Assembly: GCF_011397635.1 (NCBI RefSeq)
Contig: NC_064761.1
Coordinates: forward strand, 40,264,143-40,328,142
Reading direction: 5' to 3'
Length of the DNA stretch: 64,000 nucleotides
DNA from: Epinephelus fuscoguttatus
Lineage: Eukaryota > Chordata > Actinopteri > Perciformes > Serranidae
This document shows positions 12,301 through 24,600 of the stretch, piece by piece. Numbering within the stretch: the first letter of the stretch is position 1; each line of letters starts with the position of its first letter. The notes beneath the pieces were generated by a model. That model made no database searches, was not told where the DNA came from, and was given only the letters and a program-made list of their open reading frames with translations. The position numbers and the translations under genes were made by a program.

Positions 12301-15300
12301 CGTTCATTCAGATTCTCTCAGACTCTGTCTGCAATGGCGAACTGCAAACTTCACGTCTCCCTGGATTTTTACATTTGTAATCTGGGCTTTGGTTTGGCAA
12401 CACAGGAACATTCAGGTACTTATTCTGCAGATATTCCAGAATTTTCAGGGTCGGTACGTTCAGTCCTTGCCATGTTAAAAACTGAATTTCTACTCGAGTC
12501 TAAACTGATGAAATTGAGTGTGTTCCTGAGGACTTTTTAATGCTTTATCAGGATGTCTGCAGGTATATTTAATGCTTTTCAAGTCCTTTTTAAGATAATT
12601 TATCAACAAATTTAGGAATAATTGAAAAAAAAAAACCACATCTTTTTTCATATTCAAGCATTGCAGGTAAGTAGTACATATGTGTGGTCCTGTGCAGAGG
12701 TATGTTTTAGGTAGGAACATGGTTATTAAAGTGAGTTAGATTAATCTACATTTCGCCACCTGGTAAGTGCAATTATAAAGTACAGCATTAGGTTCATCAG
12801 CAATCAGCAATGTGGATGTTCATTGATGCTGAATAACTTCTTGTTTTTCTTTCCCAACTCTGATCATTTCTGATCCATTTGTGAGTTTATAAACTTATGT
12901 TTGTACGTCCAAATGTCCCGTAGGTTTAGTTTTATTACATCCTCTCCGTATATATATTAAAGTAATAGCATTGTTATAGTTAATGTTTTTTTTTGTTCTT
13001 TCCTTCATTTCTTTAGAAAAACACATCTCCACACAAAAAAGCAAATATGGACTTTCACTCAGAAAAGCTTGACTCATTTTGAGAAAAGGAAATTAAAAGA
13101 TGGATAAATTAAATTGGATCAAATGATTGTTGCAAATAAGCCCTCACACGCTGAATTTTTTTCAATTTCAAGACTGTTTGTGGACCTGCAGACACCCTGT
13201 TTCTTCATTAATTTGCAGAAATTCTAAAAATGACATTCACCTTTATGGGTTATTGGGTGCCGTGAGTACATTGAGCACAGGTTGTGAAACACTAATATTA
13301 TAACTGATGCTATAAATATTATTTTGTTACATCTATTAGATGTTATTAGCGTTATACACACCCTTTCTGTGGAGGCCTTTTTGACACTGAGAACTTTGAC
13401 TCCTTTGGGCAAATGGAACTCATGGTTTTCAAAGTCTGTGCTGAAGAATGTGGTCTGCGTGCGAGGGTCTGTGAAGGATATGCCAACATCACTGACAACT
13501 GAGGTCTTGTCCTTCTCTACACTCAGCTTAGTAGTGCCTTGCTGGAACACAACCTGGAACAACATACATAGAACAAAGAGAAGAGTTTGAGGAGCATGCT
13601 CACAGTGTGTCATTTTCCATGTATATAAAACGATCAATGTTGACTGTAAGTGTACTCTGTGTTTCTCACCGGATTATTGTTGCCAACAAGAACCAGGTCC
13701 TGGTCTTTGCGGCCTCCTACTGTGCTCTTGTGCAGTGGGTGAACAATGCCCATGTCTGCCTTCTGTTTGAAGCGTAGCAGGCCGGTCTCATGGAACTCCA
13801 TACTGTCGCACCCATTTGGACCAATACGTATCACTGTCCATATTACCAGAGTGATCTGAGGGACAGTGTAGTTGTTGCAGGTTATAAAGGATCATTATTC
13901 AGGCAACAACATAATGACCAGTTTGTCTGTGTCAACTCTTTGCCATCATTTTCAGGAAAGTATATGAGGATCTATTAGATGGATGAGTACATTTATGGAA
14001 CTCACAATGAGGTTGATTAAGGCGAGGAGGAAGAGGAGGACAACAATACAGACAGCCATGTTTCCCTTGCGTCCTCTCAGCCCTGTCTTATGAAGACGCT
14101 CCTCTTCTATGGGTACATAGCCTGCTTTGAAGTTACTGTTGTGTTCCTTGTTGATACCACGTCTTTCTATCGCCTTCTCTCGCATGGACTTCTTCACGGG
14201 CCCATTGGAGCTCTCCTGGAAGGCAAAACAATCTCTGAAGTGGGACACTAAAATCACTAAGGAAAGCACTAAGAAATCAGTAAATAATTATGTTGTTAAA
14301 CTGCATATAATAATAACTACTTATTTGTTTGGTTTCATACTAAGACTGGAATTCAAAATCAAATTTAAGATAATATACAGGTAAGTACAGATAGTGACAA
14401 AAATAAATAGAGGCACATAGGGTTGCAACGGTATGAGATTTTCAGGGTACAATAACAGTCTCAGAAAAGATTGCAGTTTCACGGTATTACAGAGTTTATA
14501 TTATCATCAGTCAGAGTGACCCTTAAAGGAATGAAAACAGAAGGGTTATTTGTTGTTGTACAAACGTTTTATTACTCTAATTAAAACTTGAAACCATTTT
14601 GTTAACGGATGTTTGTGTAAAATGTCTCCCATTTGAAAATAACAAAAACAAAGGGGAGATTCTCCGTCCAGTTGAACCCTAGAGGCTCACAAGAATACAT
14701 TAAAGCTATAGTGCGTAACTTCTACAGGTCCGTAAATGTCCGTTTCACCCAAGCCACTACTAGAGGAGATGACATAATGCTGATTAAGCTGATCGGCTCC
14801 TCGAACATCTCGCGGTATTTTTCAATATATATCATTTTTAGTTTGCGCGTCGACCGGCGACATTCCCACGCTGGCGCACAGAAAATGCTTCCTCACAACA
14901 AGAAGGGAGGGGGAGGAAGAGCGGAGAGTGTCACAGCAAGAGGTAGAGTGCAGGTAGAAAGAGAAAGCAACATGGTGGAGAAGCGGCCGAGACACGGTTC
15001 AGAAGTGGATCCTACCACAAAAGCAAGTGTTACTCTGTGTACACGGTGTGTGGCGAGTGTTACTCTGTGTACATGGAAGTGCCGCCGGCTTATTAGTTGT
15101 AATAACGCATTATCCGCTGGGAGGCGACACAAGTTACGCACTATAGCTTTAAAACAAAAACTATACAAGAGCATTTGATGATACAATGACATCAAGTCTA
15201 TTTTATGTACATGTAGTGGAATTAACATCATATTATCCATGCGTACTCTCATCGTGACAGTCCACCAGCAGATGGAGACATGAAATACAATCTCTCTTTT

Positions 15301-16775
15301 ACAATACAATGTATGTAACATTCATTCATTGTGCTAAATAAGACAAAGCATGTTGGTCGATTTTGATATTTAATTTTAAAGCCGATATCGGCCGATACTG
15401 AGGACTAGGGCTGGGCAATATGTCCTGAAAATTACATCATAATATTTTTGGACTACATCTCCATAGTCGATATATATCTTGATATTTTTAAATCTCCTCA
15501 AGAGCACTTCATCAATGCTACGACTCGTAAACAAAAACAAACATAGTAATATTTCTGACCAAATACTCTCTCTGATGTGACTAAGTTGTAGGGATGACTT
15601 TTTGTTGACTGTTTGTTTTTTCAGAAAATATTAACACATTTTCACAGATTTTTGATCAATAATCATCAATAATGTGGATATGTAATGACTAACTGGGTTA
15701 AGGCAAGTGCTAAAACAAACATAAGTCTTGTAAGTTGATATATTTATATTGCTTTACTGTAATGCAGCTTTTAACATTAGGGAAAAAGACCATTTATGTC
15801 TTATAACGATACAATATCCAAAATCAAGACGGTGTATAGTCTCATATCTCGATAACGATATATCTTTATATTGCCGAGGACACAGTAATGTGCATCCCTA
15901 TAATATACACAGAAATAGCATTAGTATAGTATAGTATAGTATAGTATTTCTATAACAATATATGATCTATACTTTTATTTACCACCCGTACTGGTAACTG
16001 TATTTTGGTACTGTATATATAGGATTGCACCTTACTGTTATCTAGTTTTTATATTTTGCACTTACTGCTATGTTATTATAGTTTTTGTATATTGCACTCT
16101 TTGTATGTGCACACTTACAACTTTGCATTGCAACTGCTGTAAAGCTATTTCCCTCAGTATAGATAAAGCTCTATCTTATCTTATCTTATCTTACATACCT
16201 TGAAATCCCAGTGCAGTTACACACATAGAGATAATAAATTGTTTCCAGGCTAATTCTAGCTCAGAGTTGTAAACCATGGCCTTCTCTGTGTATGACATTC
16301 TCCACAAATGTACATTTACTATACATATCCATATCAAACTTTAGGCTCCTGCTTATTTCCAGTGTGTCTTGTGCTCTGCGTTGGAATGCATCTCAGTTAA
16401 AATCCCCTCGACAGCCTGTCTGTGGCAGAACTAAAAATAAACTGCACTCATTTTAGCATCAAAATAGAGATACACTCGATTGTCTCGGTATCATACAGCT
16501 TCTCTGCTCTTTATATTAGCAAAATGGCATTGCTGTTTGACAGCAGATCTGCTATAATAATTTTATATCCATATAACGCTAGCTATAATAACGGCAGCGG
16601 AGGTCGGTATTTATTACAGTATGACCGACAACAAAGCCCAGTACATTTATAATTATGACATTTAGTCACTCGGGGACTTACATTACTACCCTATTGGAAA
16701 ACGCATTAGCAAAAACAGGGTAAAATGCAAGAAAAACAACAAATATTAAACATAACGGACCTGTTCAGACGCCAT
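9399..16775 (-). CDS. sgcb: Beta-sarcoglycan, complete
   Basis: Coding exons on the minus strand are 16761-16775, 14006-14215, 13670-13855, 13362-13553, 11789-11920 and 9399-9599. All are phase 0 with GT/AG borders, and together they give 311 residues (human SGCB has 318). Exon 1 encodes only MASEQ. Residues 6-57 form the basic cytoplasmic N-terminus, about 58-83 the single transmembrane helix of a type II protein, and the rest is extracellular. The C-terminus carries the sarcoglycan cysteine cluster (Cys 281, 283, 300, 307) and two N-glycosylation sequons (Asn 252, 258). Motifs such as VIRIGPNGCDSMEFHE, VFQQGTTKLSVE and RYKLCMCADGTLF are near-identical to the mammalian protein. With alpha-, gamma- and delta-sarcoglycan it forms the sarcoglycan complex of the muscle dystrophin-glycoprotein complex. 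Every key residue block is intact; no break is seen. Confidence 0.97.
9600..11788 (-). other. sgcb: sgcb intron 5
   Basis: Contains a hAT-type element at 10253-10953, followed by about 470 bases (roughly 10960-11430) that resemble part of 46640-47400. The remainder is AT-rich and shows no exon. Confidence 0.6.
10253..10953 (+). mobile_element. hAT-type non-autonomous element
   Basis: The element is flanked by an 8-bp direct repeat ATATTTTT at 10245-10252 and 10954-10961. It begins CAGGTCTGTTCCC and ends GTGCAGCCCTA, a degenerate terminal inverted repeat. Its interior (near 10390-10600) is shared with the inverse-oriented element at 38835-39309. It is non-coding, and the 8-bp duplication points to the hAT superfamily. 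Confidence 0.7.
11921..13361 (-). other. sgcb: sgcb intron 4
   Basis: This 1.4 kb intron is half filled by an inverted-repeat element at 12549-13199. The stretch 11921-12548 is AT-rich with nothing recognisable beyond short chance open frames. Confidence 0.55.
12549..13199. mobile_element. Inverted-repeat element with GTCTGCAGGT ends
   Basis: The left end reads CAGGATGTCTGCAGGT. The right end ACCTGCAGACACCCTG is its inverted copy with one difference. The interior is AT-rich and non-coding. The same terminal sequence ends a repeat near 6720 in lrrc66 intron 1, so the family is dispersed. No target duplication was found, so the superfamily is open. Confidence 0.6.
14700..15152. mobile_element. 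TTAA-flanked MITE (piggyBac-like)
   Basis: Both ends carry the same perfect inverted repeat: TTAAAGCTATAGTGCGTAAC on the left and its reverse complement on the right (about 22 bases in all). TTAA lies at 14700-14703 and 15149-15152. The 453-bp body is unusually GC-rich for this region. It contains a 16-bp direct duplication (GTGTTACTCTGTGTAC) near 15027 and 15058. TTAA targeting is the signature of piggyBac elements; no transposase is encoded. Confidence 0.8.
15230..15900. mobile_element. Nested MITEs: GATATCGG-type interrupted by GGGCTGGGCAATAT-type
   Basis: Sequence 15230-15404 matches 34020-34190 of the complete MITE at 33918-34219, then breaks off at GAGGAC. There TAGGGCTGGGCAATAT begins a second AT-rich element, which ends near ATATTGC at about 15872. 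The first element then resumes (GAGGAC...GTGCATCCCTA, about 15873-15900). The repeated GAGGAC at both joints fits a target duplication. Confidence 0.6.
15918..15945. repeat. (TATAG)n microsatellite
   Basis: Several uninterrupted copies of TATAG inside sgcb intron 1. Confidence 0.8.
16000..16195 (+). mobile_element. LINE 3' tail ending in (TATCT)n
   Basis: An AT-rich run with repeated TTGCACTTACTGCTAT-like phrases ends in AGATAAAGCTCTATCTTATCTTATC and more TATCT copies. This is the typical 3' end of teleost L2-type LINEs with a short tandem tail. Only the tail is present, as expected for 5'-truncated insertions. Confidence 0.55.
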
Positions 16776-18688
16776 GTTGACCCTCCCTCTCCTGCTCGCA
16801 CAGTGACAGGGCCGTACCACTTGTCACCGTCGAGGGTGACGACACTGGTTATTGTTTTAATGTAACTTATCGAGTACACAACATTTATTCAAGAATAAAA
16901 AGGTAATGATAATACGAAGGAGAACAAAATCCCGGGGTTTTGTAGTATACGCTAAATGCGCTAACAAAAAAAAAGACCTTTCTATGTTAATAAAAAATGG
17001 TTCATCCCAAGTTCAACCAGCCAATGACAGAAGGATCCTAAAATAGAAAAACATGTCCATTCATATTTTCCATAGGTAAACTGCCAACGAGCCATAATAC
17101 TCAATGCCTCATCCAAGATCTCTTTATTAATTAACAATAAAATCTAAGCAGCAATGAAAAAAAACATTTAACAGGAACAGTTTTACAGTAAACTCTGGAT
17201 TTAATTAAAACACTTTGCTGCAAAGCAAAAGGCAATGATGTCAATGTTATGCCCCAACTCTGACCATTTTTAAGTCAAAGCCACAAACATTTGTCTTTAA
17301 CATTGCCTTCTCCACCCTGTAATAACTGCAACCTTATTTATAAACTCATTTTAAATAATGTTTTTATCTTTGCACCTATTGTCTGCACCTTTGCTATTTT
17401 GAATTCTGATTTTTTTTAAAATTGTAAATCACTTACTAGGTTATTTAATTTTACCCTATAGCGCTTTTTTCTCTTTACTATTTCATGTATTATTTATGTT
17501 TTATATTGTATTGCTCTGCAACACACTCTGAATTGCCCTTGTGAATCAAAGTCAAAGTCAGCTTTATTGTCAATTTCTCCACATGTACCAGACATACAGA
17601 GGAATCCAGGAGACGTTTCTCTCTGTCCCACGTGACAGGATAAAATGCAGGAGCACAACAGTTAAAGACATTTATTAACACTAAAGTAACAATAAAGTGC
17701 ACAACAGATAAAGACATTTACTAATACTAAAAGTAAGAAACAATAAAAATAAAATATAAAATCTATAAAAACTAAAATCTAAATATGTAATGTACTATAT
17801 ATACTGTATACGTATGAAATGTGCTTTACAAATAAAGCTGCCTTGCCTTATGTACACCAAAATGAAATCTTCAATACTAAAGAAGATATGAAGAGCAATA
17901 TAGGTAAGAGAAATTAATTAAAATTAAAATTAATGCGAGACTGCTGCATCAGATCAGGAAAGGGTATGGGCTGAAATGATAAAATACAGATATTCATGTA
18001 TTTTATTTTGTTATTTTAGCCCTTATTTATACAGTCTCAATTGATTGATTTTGTTGAACTCTGTCATTATAGATATCTTTATATTAAAATTTGCATTAGT
18101 ATTGCATGCCTCTTACGTGCAGTAGTCTGCTCCTGGTTTCAGTCTTAAATCACACGTGATCATGTAATTCTGGCTACTTGCTATGGTTTTAAATGTGCTA
18201 AAGATTTGACAGCCCTCCCTGCACGTGTAATTCAGTTCAGTATGGCCTGCTGTATATTATAATCGGATTTAATCTAACACAGCCACTTAAAACGGAAACA
18301 TCAGCATAGGATATGTGTGTTACCGAGCCTCAGGGTTGACTCTGCGGGCCTTTGGTGTCGTTTGACAGTATGACATTACAATCGTATTTACATGAGGGGA
18401 GAGCAGAACGTGCAGAGGACTGACTGACACAAAGAGCCGAGCTTCTAGTTTATCCGTCCCGAGTTATTTAGATTCAAAACACTGTGTGGTTTACGGTGTC
18501 GGCTCGTCCCGCTCGGTTGCCACAACTGAGGCGGTGCTTGGCATCTGTGTCGTAGGTGGAGAAAGCTGCCAGGACAGGAATTTTTACTGCACCGCACTCC
18601 CCTTGGAGATCACACCCCCGGCGGCTGTTGTCCTCCTCCTGAGGCGTTTTAACCCTCCGCGCATTGGTTAGGCCTACTGAGGACTGAC
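16776..18688. promoter_or_regulatory. Head-to-head spacer between sgcb and spata18
   Basis: The two start codons are about 1.9 kb apart on opposite strands, as in mammals. The spata18 side (about 18330-18688) is noticeably richer in G+C and CpG than the surroundings and probably holds its promoter. The middle (about 17330-17860) is made of LINE-tail-like sequence, so the two promoters are probably separate rather than one shared core. No TATA box is evident. Confidence 0.45.
17535..17760. mobile_element. LINE-derived dispersed repeat fragment
   Basis: Begins with AAGTCAAAGTCAGCTTTATT, a phrase I recognise from abundant fish interspersed repeats. It contains two near-copies of AAAGACATTTA(T/C)TAA about 60 bases apart. 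No coding capacity is retained. The family name is not certain. Confidence 0.4.
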
Positions 18689-21600
18689 ATGGCCGACACG
18701 TTGAGGAGACTGACTAATACATCTTCCTTCAGCGTCTTACAGGACAAGCTTGAGAGCTGGCACAAAGACTACCATGTAAGTTCATCAATTAGTAATGAGC
18801 GACCTAAATCTGACCAGAGCACTTCATCAGTGCCCTCGGTCAGCATCGACATCTGCTGTTGTGGAGGCTTAAAATTACATTTGTCTAAACTTGAAATTTA
18901 AGTTTCAGTCAAAGCGTTTCAGATAACATAACCACCTCCTCTAGACAGTATAACTGTCTCTGTTTACCTCTGTCGACTGCTGATTGTTTCACTATCTCCT
19001 ATAAAATTTATATTTTTTTTACCCATTGTTATTTCAATAATGGCTGGCGCAGTTGTTGCACAGTGGTTTGTATGATGCATGAAATAATTCACAGCACTAC
19101 AGCAGAGGAATGCACTTGTTTAGATGACATTGATTTCTCGGTAGAGTTTGGTTGCTATGGACGCCAGTCGCCATGGCTACGGTTGGACTTTTCCAAAGAT
19201 CTTTTACTTCCAGATAGTTCACATCCTGTTACTTCCTGTAGAAATCCGCTGGGTGGCGACGCAGACCGGAACAACTAACAGAGGGACGCTGGTTGGATGA
19301 AGTTTGCCTTCAGGGCTTCTGCCATAAACAACTTTATTGGTTATTATTATTATTATTATTATTATTATTTAAATATTATGGTTTGGGTTAAAATGAAAAA
19401 CCCTGAAGGCAAACTTCTCTCATGTGCCAGAGGAACTGTTTTAAACTTATAGGCAGGTTATTCTATAAATGCATTGGGTTTCTACCACAAATAACAAAAA
19501 AGACATATGCAAGTTATTTTAGAGTGATGTTGTCTCTTATCCTTATGTAGTTACTTACTGGAACAGCCTTACAAAAGACCTTTATCGGAAAAATATCTGG
19601 AATTTACCCCTTTCTTATGAGTTGCCTGAGCACAATGAGAATTTAAGATCGTGAAAATTAAAAAAAAAAAAAAAAATCAACAACAATGTATTATTACAAA
19701 TGCACATACTACGTTAATTTAAAAAAGGAAAAACTTAGTAAGTGAAGGAGTAATAAAAATAAAAAGGCAGAGTCTGATCTGTGATTAGATGAACTAGGCC
19801 TATATATTGTTGCGTTGGTTGTCTCTTCAGCTGGAACATGCACTGGTATGTCTTGCTGCATCTATGGCGCCAACACTGTTTTCTCCAAGAAGATGTTGCA
19901 TTTTAGTCTGGTCAGAGAGTGTATGAAAATCTTGGAGTTTAGACATTACAAAGCTAATTATTATCTTGTCAAGCTGAAAGGAATATCAATGTAAATTTGT
20001 CTATCTTGGCATTGTGCCCTTACTAAGAAGCTAAGGAAGGACTTGAGTAGTTTATTATTGATAATACTGACTCTGATTTCCCTTTGTGCCTACAAAACGT
20101 TTTGTTTGGTTTCAATAAATGTCCTGGCAATAAAATCAAATAATATTATCCTAATCATTCTTTTAGCAAAATCTCATATCCACAAAATAATCATTTCAAT
20201 TGAAAATGAACCAGGCAATATATGAAATCTAAATCTCTCCCCAAAAATAATATGGTTATTAGGACAATGAATTTGTGCATCTTTTTAAATGCATTTGTAT
20301 GAATGAATTATGTCTTCTGGCTTTGTATATGTAGCTATATATTGCCCCCTGGCATTCTGTTTCTGTTTGCTTGTTTTATTGCGATCCATTGGTATCGCTT
20401 ATGTTTTTTTGTTAAAAAATTAGATTCTGGTTTATTAAGAACTTTAAAAAATCTATTAAAGAACACAACTGTCAATGTATGGCATTAAACACTTGTGTCA
20501 TAAAGTTTCTAATTGAAAACAGAGCTAGCAACATCAATACCTGTTGCTTTTTTGGATAGCCTTTGAAACCTTCTTTGGTCTGAGTGAGAAATGTGCCCTC
20601 ATCTGTCTGTTAAAACAATTCTGCCTTTGGGCATTAAAAATGTTATTGGTGGGGTTTTTTTAAAAGTAATATTAACAATCGTAATGACTACAATTATACA
20701 ATACCAACATTATATATTCATCCATCACAGAAAATATATCAGTACAACATAAAAAAGAAAACCTGTAACATTTTACAGTTTCAAATGCTTTTATGGTTTG
20801 AATTTGACTTCATTTTCAGAAAAAATTAGACATTTGTCATGTAACCAAACAACAAAACCGTACTACAAACGCTACAAATCACATATCAAACGATGGTGCA
20901 GTGCGACAAATTAATCATTCCTTTTGTGTTCAGTGTTGGGCTTAGGTACGCTGAGGCTAAATAGGAGCCACATACTCTGATTTTATAGGTTGACAGACTG
21001 AGGAACAAAAGAGTTCCTCAACCTGTTTAATGAAGCCTGTGGAACTCTCAATCTGTGGTGTGGTGTCAAAAGCTGATAAGCTGAATGTAAATATTGACTG
21101 ACTAAGTGGAACATTCGTCACCCTGTCACCATGTGTCTGAAATTAATTTGTCTGTGGCTGTACACAGCAAAGGTCTGTCTGGTTCATTAGCCTGTTGTTT
21201 GTCATATTTGCCCTCCCAGGTTATTTCCTGCGACCAGAATCTAAACAGATGTTGTGAGCTGATCGAACTAACCGCCAAGATCCAGGGCCAATTGTTTGCC
21301 ATCCTCAACCTCACAGCTGCTGAAGGTAAGCATATGCATTTACACTTTCACTTCCAAAGCATTAAACAGGTTTTAATCCCTCATGAATTTCTCAACACAC
21401 GCTCTGTTTTTAATTCATGAAAAAGGTGGGCACTATGCTGGAGTGGACACCCTCAAAACACGCCTGCTGCCGTGGCTTGGGACCTGTTTTTCAATGGCGA
21501 GGCCCTCTGTCACTGACGACACCAGTCTACAGCTCATCCAGGTGACATCTTGTCTTCATGACACTGAATATTTCACTAATCCACCGAAATTAATTTGATC

Positions 21601-24600
21601 TACGCCACAGACAAAAATGCAAAAGTGTATCAGAGCCACACTATGAAAAAAAATCTTTGATTTGATTGAGAAAAAAAGTCATTATTAAAACAAGAATAAA
21701 GTCGTACTACTTCAAGAAAAAAGTCCTAATATTAAACAAATAAAGGCATCATTTTTACAGGGCAAAAAATGATGTAACATTAAATAACTAAAGTCACAAT
21801 TTCATGAGAAAAAAGTAGTAATAACTGTGAATAACTGGGAAAATGTTGTAATATTAGAAGAAAGTTAGTAAAGTAATTCAATAAGAATAAAGTCATACTA
21901 TTTCAAGAATAAAAGCCATGATATTATGCAAATAAACTTTTAAGTCTATGGGGCAAAAATAACGTAACATTACATGAATAAAGTCATAATTCTGTGTGAA
22001 AAAGTAGCAATAATACAGGAATAAACTCTTAATTTTACAGGGGAAAATGTCGTAATATTATTAGAACAAAGTCATTTAAAAAGAATAAAGTCATATGATT
22101 TTAAGAAAAAAGTCTTAATATTAGGTGAATAAAGGTGAAACTTCTGCACTACATTTATCGTACAAAAAAACCCCAAACACATATTTTCAGCCAATTTAAA
22201 TAATTTTCCTCTATTATGGCCATCTGGTGTTGTGGTTACTGTGCAACATTTGTACTGTATCATCATCTGTTATTATCAGGATTCAGCGGAGAAGGACATG
22301 AGGATCAGGGAGCTCTCTGCCTCCCATGAGAGTGACATGCTGCAGATGGACACTCGGCTGTGCTCCACTCGCCTGCAGTTGGACTCTGTCAGAGCAGAGT
22401 GAGTATAAGAGATATAAGACGATGGACTGCAGCCAGCTCATGTTGTAGTTTGGATAAATGAAAAATTCTACAATATGGATACAACTCCATGGATGAGGGA
22501 ATGTATAGAAATGTCTATTATATCTATTAATACCCTCTCACGTTGCAGTCTGAATTATATGCACTGTAATACATGAAACCCACTATTAAAATAGCTGATT
22601 TTTGTTTTCAGATTGGTCAATGCTCAGAAGGAACTGGACGAGACAAAGAGCAAATCAGCAACCACTCTGCTGGCCACTGAAGATGAAATACTGCAGCTGA
22701 AAGCAGAGTGGGTTACACAGTCAAATAGTGCTGGAATATATATTCATCCGCAAAAGCAAAGCACAGTATGTTGTTCCCTGTTGATGTGAAGCGTGTCTGT
22801 GTTTCAGTTTGCGATCTGCACATGAGCAGGTGGAGATGTATAAGAGGAAGCTGGAGACTTTTGACTACGACTATGAGCGGCAGATTCGCTTGCTGAGAGA
22901 TGAAGTGTCCACTCTGAGCACAGAGAAGGCCATGCTGCAGGAGAGGTAAACCAGCACCCATAATACAGACACACAAATATCATATAGAGACTGAATCACT
23001 GTGATGTAGCACTAATAAATACAATCACTTCCAGGTAGACATCTATCAATTTCAATTGCAGAGATATGTAAAATTGACAACCTTGTTACCTCCGCCAAGG
23101 AGGTTATGTTTTCGCCGGCGTTGGTCTGTTTGTCTGCAAAATAACTCGAAAAGTTCTGAACGGATTTTGATGAAAGGTTGATAATGGGACAAGGAACAGA
23201 TGATACAATTTTGGTGGTGATCGGTTGAAGCGAAGCGGATAAAATAATAAAATGGCGGGAAATCCGAGGTGCTTGGCAGAGGTCTGCGCTCTCCGAGTGC
23301 TCTAGTTAATTTCTGTTGTCATTTTCAGCTGTAACTGTAAAATTTAAAGATGCATAGTTAAACACGGTGGTCCAACTTATCTGGCGGTTCTGCTATGCCG
23401 TTTTTGTGTTCCTGTGTTGCTTTGCTAGTGTCTTTGATGAACCAAATCTACCAGCACGGAAGCCAAACAACATACTGCTGACAGGGGTCGCCGCAAAACA
23501 TACTTAAGCCACCTAAAAAGACCCACCTAACAAAATCAATATCAGTCTAGAGCCAAAAACTAACCAGTTGAGGCAACGTGTGCTCAGTGCCATTTAATTT
23601 TATGTACGTGACACAGAGGTTTTCTACCTGGAAGTTTTTGTAAACAAACATTGTGATTTGGTCCATACACACACAGATTTTGCTGGATGTCTCAAATTAT
23701 GTCTGTCTCTCCGTCTCTTTCAGGTTGGTGAGGAGTCGCTCTCCCAGCCCCTTGCCAAGGCCCAGTTGCTCGTCTAGCCCCATGAGAAGCGAGTCGCCCA
23801 CCAGAGCTCAGCTCACTAACTCCTCCCGCTACGCACGTCTTGTATCGCGCTTCAGTGATCTGTACGCTGTGGAGCGGCTGGAAGCCCAGACCATGCTTCG
23901 ACGCCACATTGTTGACTTAGAGATGGTCCAGAAAATCATCTTCATTGCTGTGGCGGTATGACTCCAGTAGTACCCTAGTTGATTGATTTAATCAGGGCTA
24001 TATAGTCCGCTGGCACGTGAAGCAATTGACTTTAAAATGTCATTTTCATGTTCTCATGTCTCAGGAATCCTTCAAGACAGCGAAACTGGCTTACCGTCAG
24101 TTCAAGCTGCGTGTGAGAAAGACGTTGTCTTCATCCCACTTTGGACCAGAAAGTCTGGAGGATGCAGCTGTGGATTACATTGTCAGAAACCTGGACCTCT
24201 ATGACGTTCGGGCCAGCGTCAATGTAGGATTAAATTATTCTCTCCTGTGTCCTCTGCAGGATTTACAAACACATTAGCTTGATACTGATAAGGGCAGTGC
24301 ATCTGTCTGTGTGTTTCCTCTCCACAGGATGTGATCAACGCCATGAATGTGAACCCTCGGATCTCGTTCCCACCAGAGGTGGATTTTGCTCTTATCTCTA
24401 CCTTGATCAGGGAGACATGCAGGGTGGCCTTTGCCATGCAGACACTGGACCCCCCGCTTGACTTGGCCTTTGCCAGTGATGGAGAACTTTACAACGACAG
24501 CAAGTCAGTCCTCTGTACAGTCCTTTGTCTGAATTCTGTGTTTTTCCTGTTTGTTGTGATACAGATTACAGCACTGATCCCCAGCATCCACGGCCATATG

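Larger units (their letters stand above)
14216..16760 (-). other. sgcb: sgcb intron 1, dense in transposon relics
   Basis: This 2.5 kb intron holds a hAT-like tip (near 14420), a TTAA-flanked MITE (14700-15152), and a GATATCGG-type MITE fragment interrupted by another MITE (15230-15900). A (TATAG)n run (15918-15945) and a LINE tail ending in (TATCT)n (about 16000-16195) follow. The rest (16200-16760) shows nothing recognisable. Confidence 0.6.
18776..21219 (+). other. spata18: spata18 intron 1
   Basis: This 2.4 kb intron contains two X-box-like palindromes (19151-19180), a 16-bp inverted repeat around an (ATT)n run (19300-19416), and a poly(A) run near 19660. The rest (19700-21219) is AT-rich with nothing recognisable. 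Confidence 0.55.

Noticed and set aside
14633..15178. 181-codon open frame in sgcb intron 1
   Set aside because: It coincides with the GC-rich body of the TTAA MITE, with a comparably long frame on the opposite strand. This is a composition effect, not a gene.
18742..18751. GGACAAGCTT, a perfect p53 half-site in spata18 exon 1
   Set aside because: MIEAP is a p53 target in mammals, but a functional site needs two half-sites close together and no second one is adjacent. A single decamer is expected by chance.
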